Assembly: GCF_002904335.1 (NCBI RefSeq)
Contig: NZ_PPHF01000098.1
Coordinates: 104,345 to 168,344, forward strand
DNA length: 64,000 nt
Origin: Amycolatopsis sp. CA-126428
GTDB lineage: Bacteria; Actinomycetota; Actinomycetes; Mycobacteriales; Pseudonocardiaceae
Direction of reading: 5' to 3'
Shown here: piece after piece, positions 63,360 through 64,000 of the stretch
Position numbering within the stretch: the stretch's first letter is position 1
Layout of the letters: each line of letters starts with the position of its first letter
Notes under the pieces: generated by a model
Told to the model about the DNA's origin: nothing
Seen by the model: the letters and a program-made list of their open reading frames with translations, nothing else
Databases searched by the model: none
Position numbers and translations under genes: made by a program

Positions 63360-63932
63360 ATGAGCGACGTGAGCCGGTTTCCGGTGGTGGACCTCGAGGA
63401 CCTGCCCGACGACCTGCGTGAACGAGTCGGTGCGATCGCGGAGAAGTCGGGCTTCGTGCCCAACATCTTCCGCGCCCTCGGCCACCGCCCCGCCGAGCTG
63501 CGGGCGTTCCTCGACTACCACGACGCGCTCATGGAACGCACCGACGGACTCACCAAGGCCGAGCGGGAGCTGGTCGTCGTCGCCACCTCGGGCGCCAACC
63601 ACTGCACCTACTGCGTCGTCGCCCACGGTGCCATCCTGCGCATCCGCGCGAAGGACCCCGAGCTGGCCGACCGCGTGTCGAGCAACCCGTGGCAGGTGGA
63701 ACTCGACGACCGCGGCCGCGCGATCGTCGATCTGGCACTGGCGCTCGCCCAGGATTCCGCGTTGTTCGGCGAAGGTGACCTCGAAGCCGCGCGCAACGCC
63801 GGCCTGACCGACGACGAGATCTGGGACGTCGGCGCGATCACGGCGTTGTTCGCGATGTCGAACCGCCTCGCCCACCTCACTGCGCTCCGCCCGAACCCGG
63901 AGTTCTTCCTGCTCGGCCGGGTGCCGCGCTAG
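63360..63932 (+). CDS. carboxymuconolactone decarboxylase/AhpD-family peroxidase-related protein
   Basis: 190 residues of the all-helical AhpD/CMD fold. The redox motif CTYC (C82, C85) with H89 in HCTYCVVAHGAIL is the AhpD-type active site, and FVPNIFRALGHRPAEL and DDEIWDVGAITALFAMSNRL are typical of the peroxidase-related subgroup. It probably reduces peroxides or thiols using the Cys pair. ATG at 63360 appears leaderless; the GTG at 63351 is in frame. Last complete gene of the window. Confidence 0.88.
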   Translation: MSDVSRFPVVDLEDLPDDLRERVGAIAEKSGFVPNIFRALGHRPAELRAFLDYHDALMERTDGLTKAERELVVVATSGANHCTYCVVAHGAILRIRAKDPELADRVSSNPWQVELDDRGRAIVDLALALAQDSALFGEGDLEAARNAGLTDDEIWDVGAITALFAMSNRLAHLTALRPNPEFFLLGRVPR

Positions 63933-63935
63933 CTG

Positions 63936-64000
63936 TGATGTCCAGGGAGGTTGGTCAGCCGGGTGACCGGCGGCTTGCCGCCGGTTGAGCTGTGGGGTCG
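63936..64000. other. window edge, possible insertion-sequence end
   Basis: No gene begins before the edge. A hairpin ACCGGCGG...CCGCCGGT (about 63968-63987) follows GTCCAGGGAGGTTGGTCAG. The pattern reminds me of insertion-sequence ends in actinomycetes, but only 65 bp are visible. Confidence 0.25.

Noticed and set aside
1..64000. tRNA, rRNA or classical riboswitch
   Set aside because: No cloverleaf, rRNA stretch or known aptamer pattern was recognised by eye on either strand; a dedicated covariance scan could still find one.

Overview
The window is high-GC actinobacterial DNA, most likely from Amycolatopsis or another member of the Pseudonocardiaceae. This is inferred from PPE/WXG100/EspG/DUF3558 proteins, a zinc-type S18, F420-type flavoenzymes, frequent GTG starts, many leaderless genes, and gene order. 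From about 340 to 21014 the order dnaB, rplI, rpsR, ssb, rpsF, GT87 protein, class A PBP, DUF5318, PadR, ino1 matches the Mycobacterium tuberculosis block Rv0058 to Rv0046c as I remember it. Several insertions break it up: an ESX-substrate cassette (847-4053), three tandem secreted proteins (5931-8725), nfo, a ROK regulator with an oxidoreductase, and a second PBP. I recognised no rRNA, tRNA, CRISPR array or complete mobile element. The window opens inside dnaB and closes just after a carboxymuconolactone-decarboxylase-type gene.

Layout. 1-846: 5' end of dnaB and a 507-bp non-coding stretch with a cluster of DnaA-box-like sites. 847-4053: WXG100-like, DUF3558 lipoprotein, PPE-like and EspG-like genes. 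4184-5814: rpsF-ssb-rpsR-rplI, with a leader that could hide the rpsF ribosome-binding site. 5931-8725: three related exported proteins with a C-terminal membrane anchor. 8840-13390: nfo, a GT87 glycosyltransferase, a ROK regulator and a Gfo/Idh oxidoreductase. 13466-19062: two tandem class A PBPs and DUF5318. 19307-22328: PadR, ino1, an ECF sigma factor and a membrane partner. 22321-30574: HAD phosphatase, MarR/MFS pair, PhoX, an SdrD-B-like secreted protein, an SDR and an amidohydrolase. 30598-44728: two NarL-type two-component systems, an FtsX-type exporter, trmB, two paralogous ABC pairs, a TetR and an SDR. 44859-51313: two bacterial dynamin-like GTPases with a GrpE-like protein, a YqeB-like membrane protein, a TetR and an Asp-rich repeat protein. 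51661-63932: pckG, two luciferase-like flavoenzymes, a small ABC exporter, an EndoU-like protein, HTH/GNAT, a secreted peptidase, a DUF3311/sodium-solute symporter pair, a ceramidase-like protein and a CMD-family protein.

How the parts work together. The first 21 kb is a housekeeping core: replication and repair (DnaB, SSB, endonuclease IV), ribosomal proteins, peptidoglycan synthesis (two PBPs) and inositol synthesis (Ino1). The rest is mostly small regulatory and transport units: regulator-transporter pairs (MarR/MFS, TetR/ABC, HK-RR/FtsX), GTGA or ATGA coupled operons, and tandem duplications of PBPs, ABC pairs, flavoenzymes and exported proteins. Fifteen starts sit 6 or 7 nt downstream of a TANNNT hexamer, and nearly all lack a usable Shine-Dalgarno sequence, so leaderless transcription looks common. 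Five of eight convergent gene pairs overlap at their stop codons.
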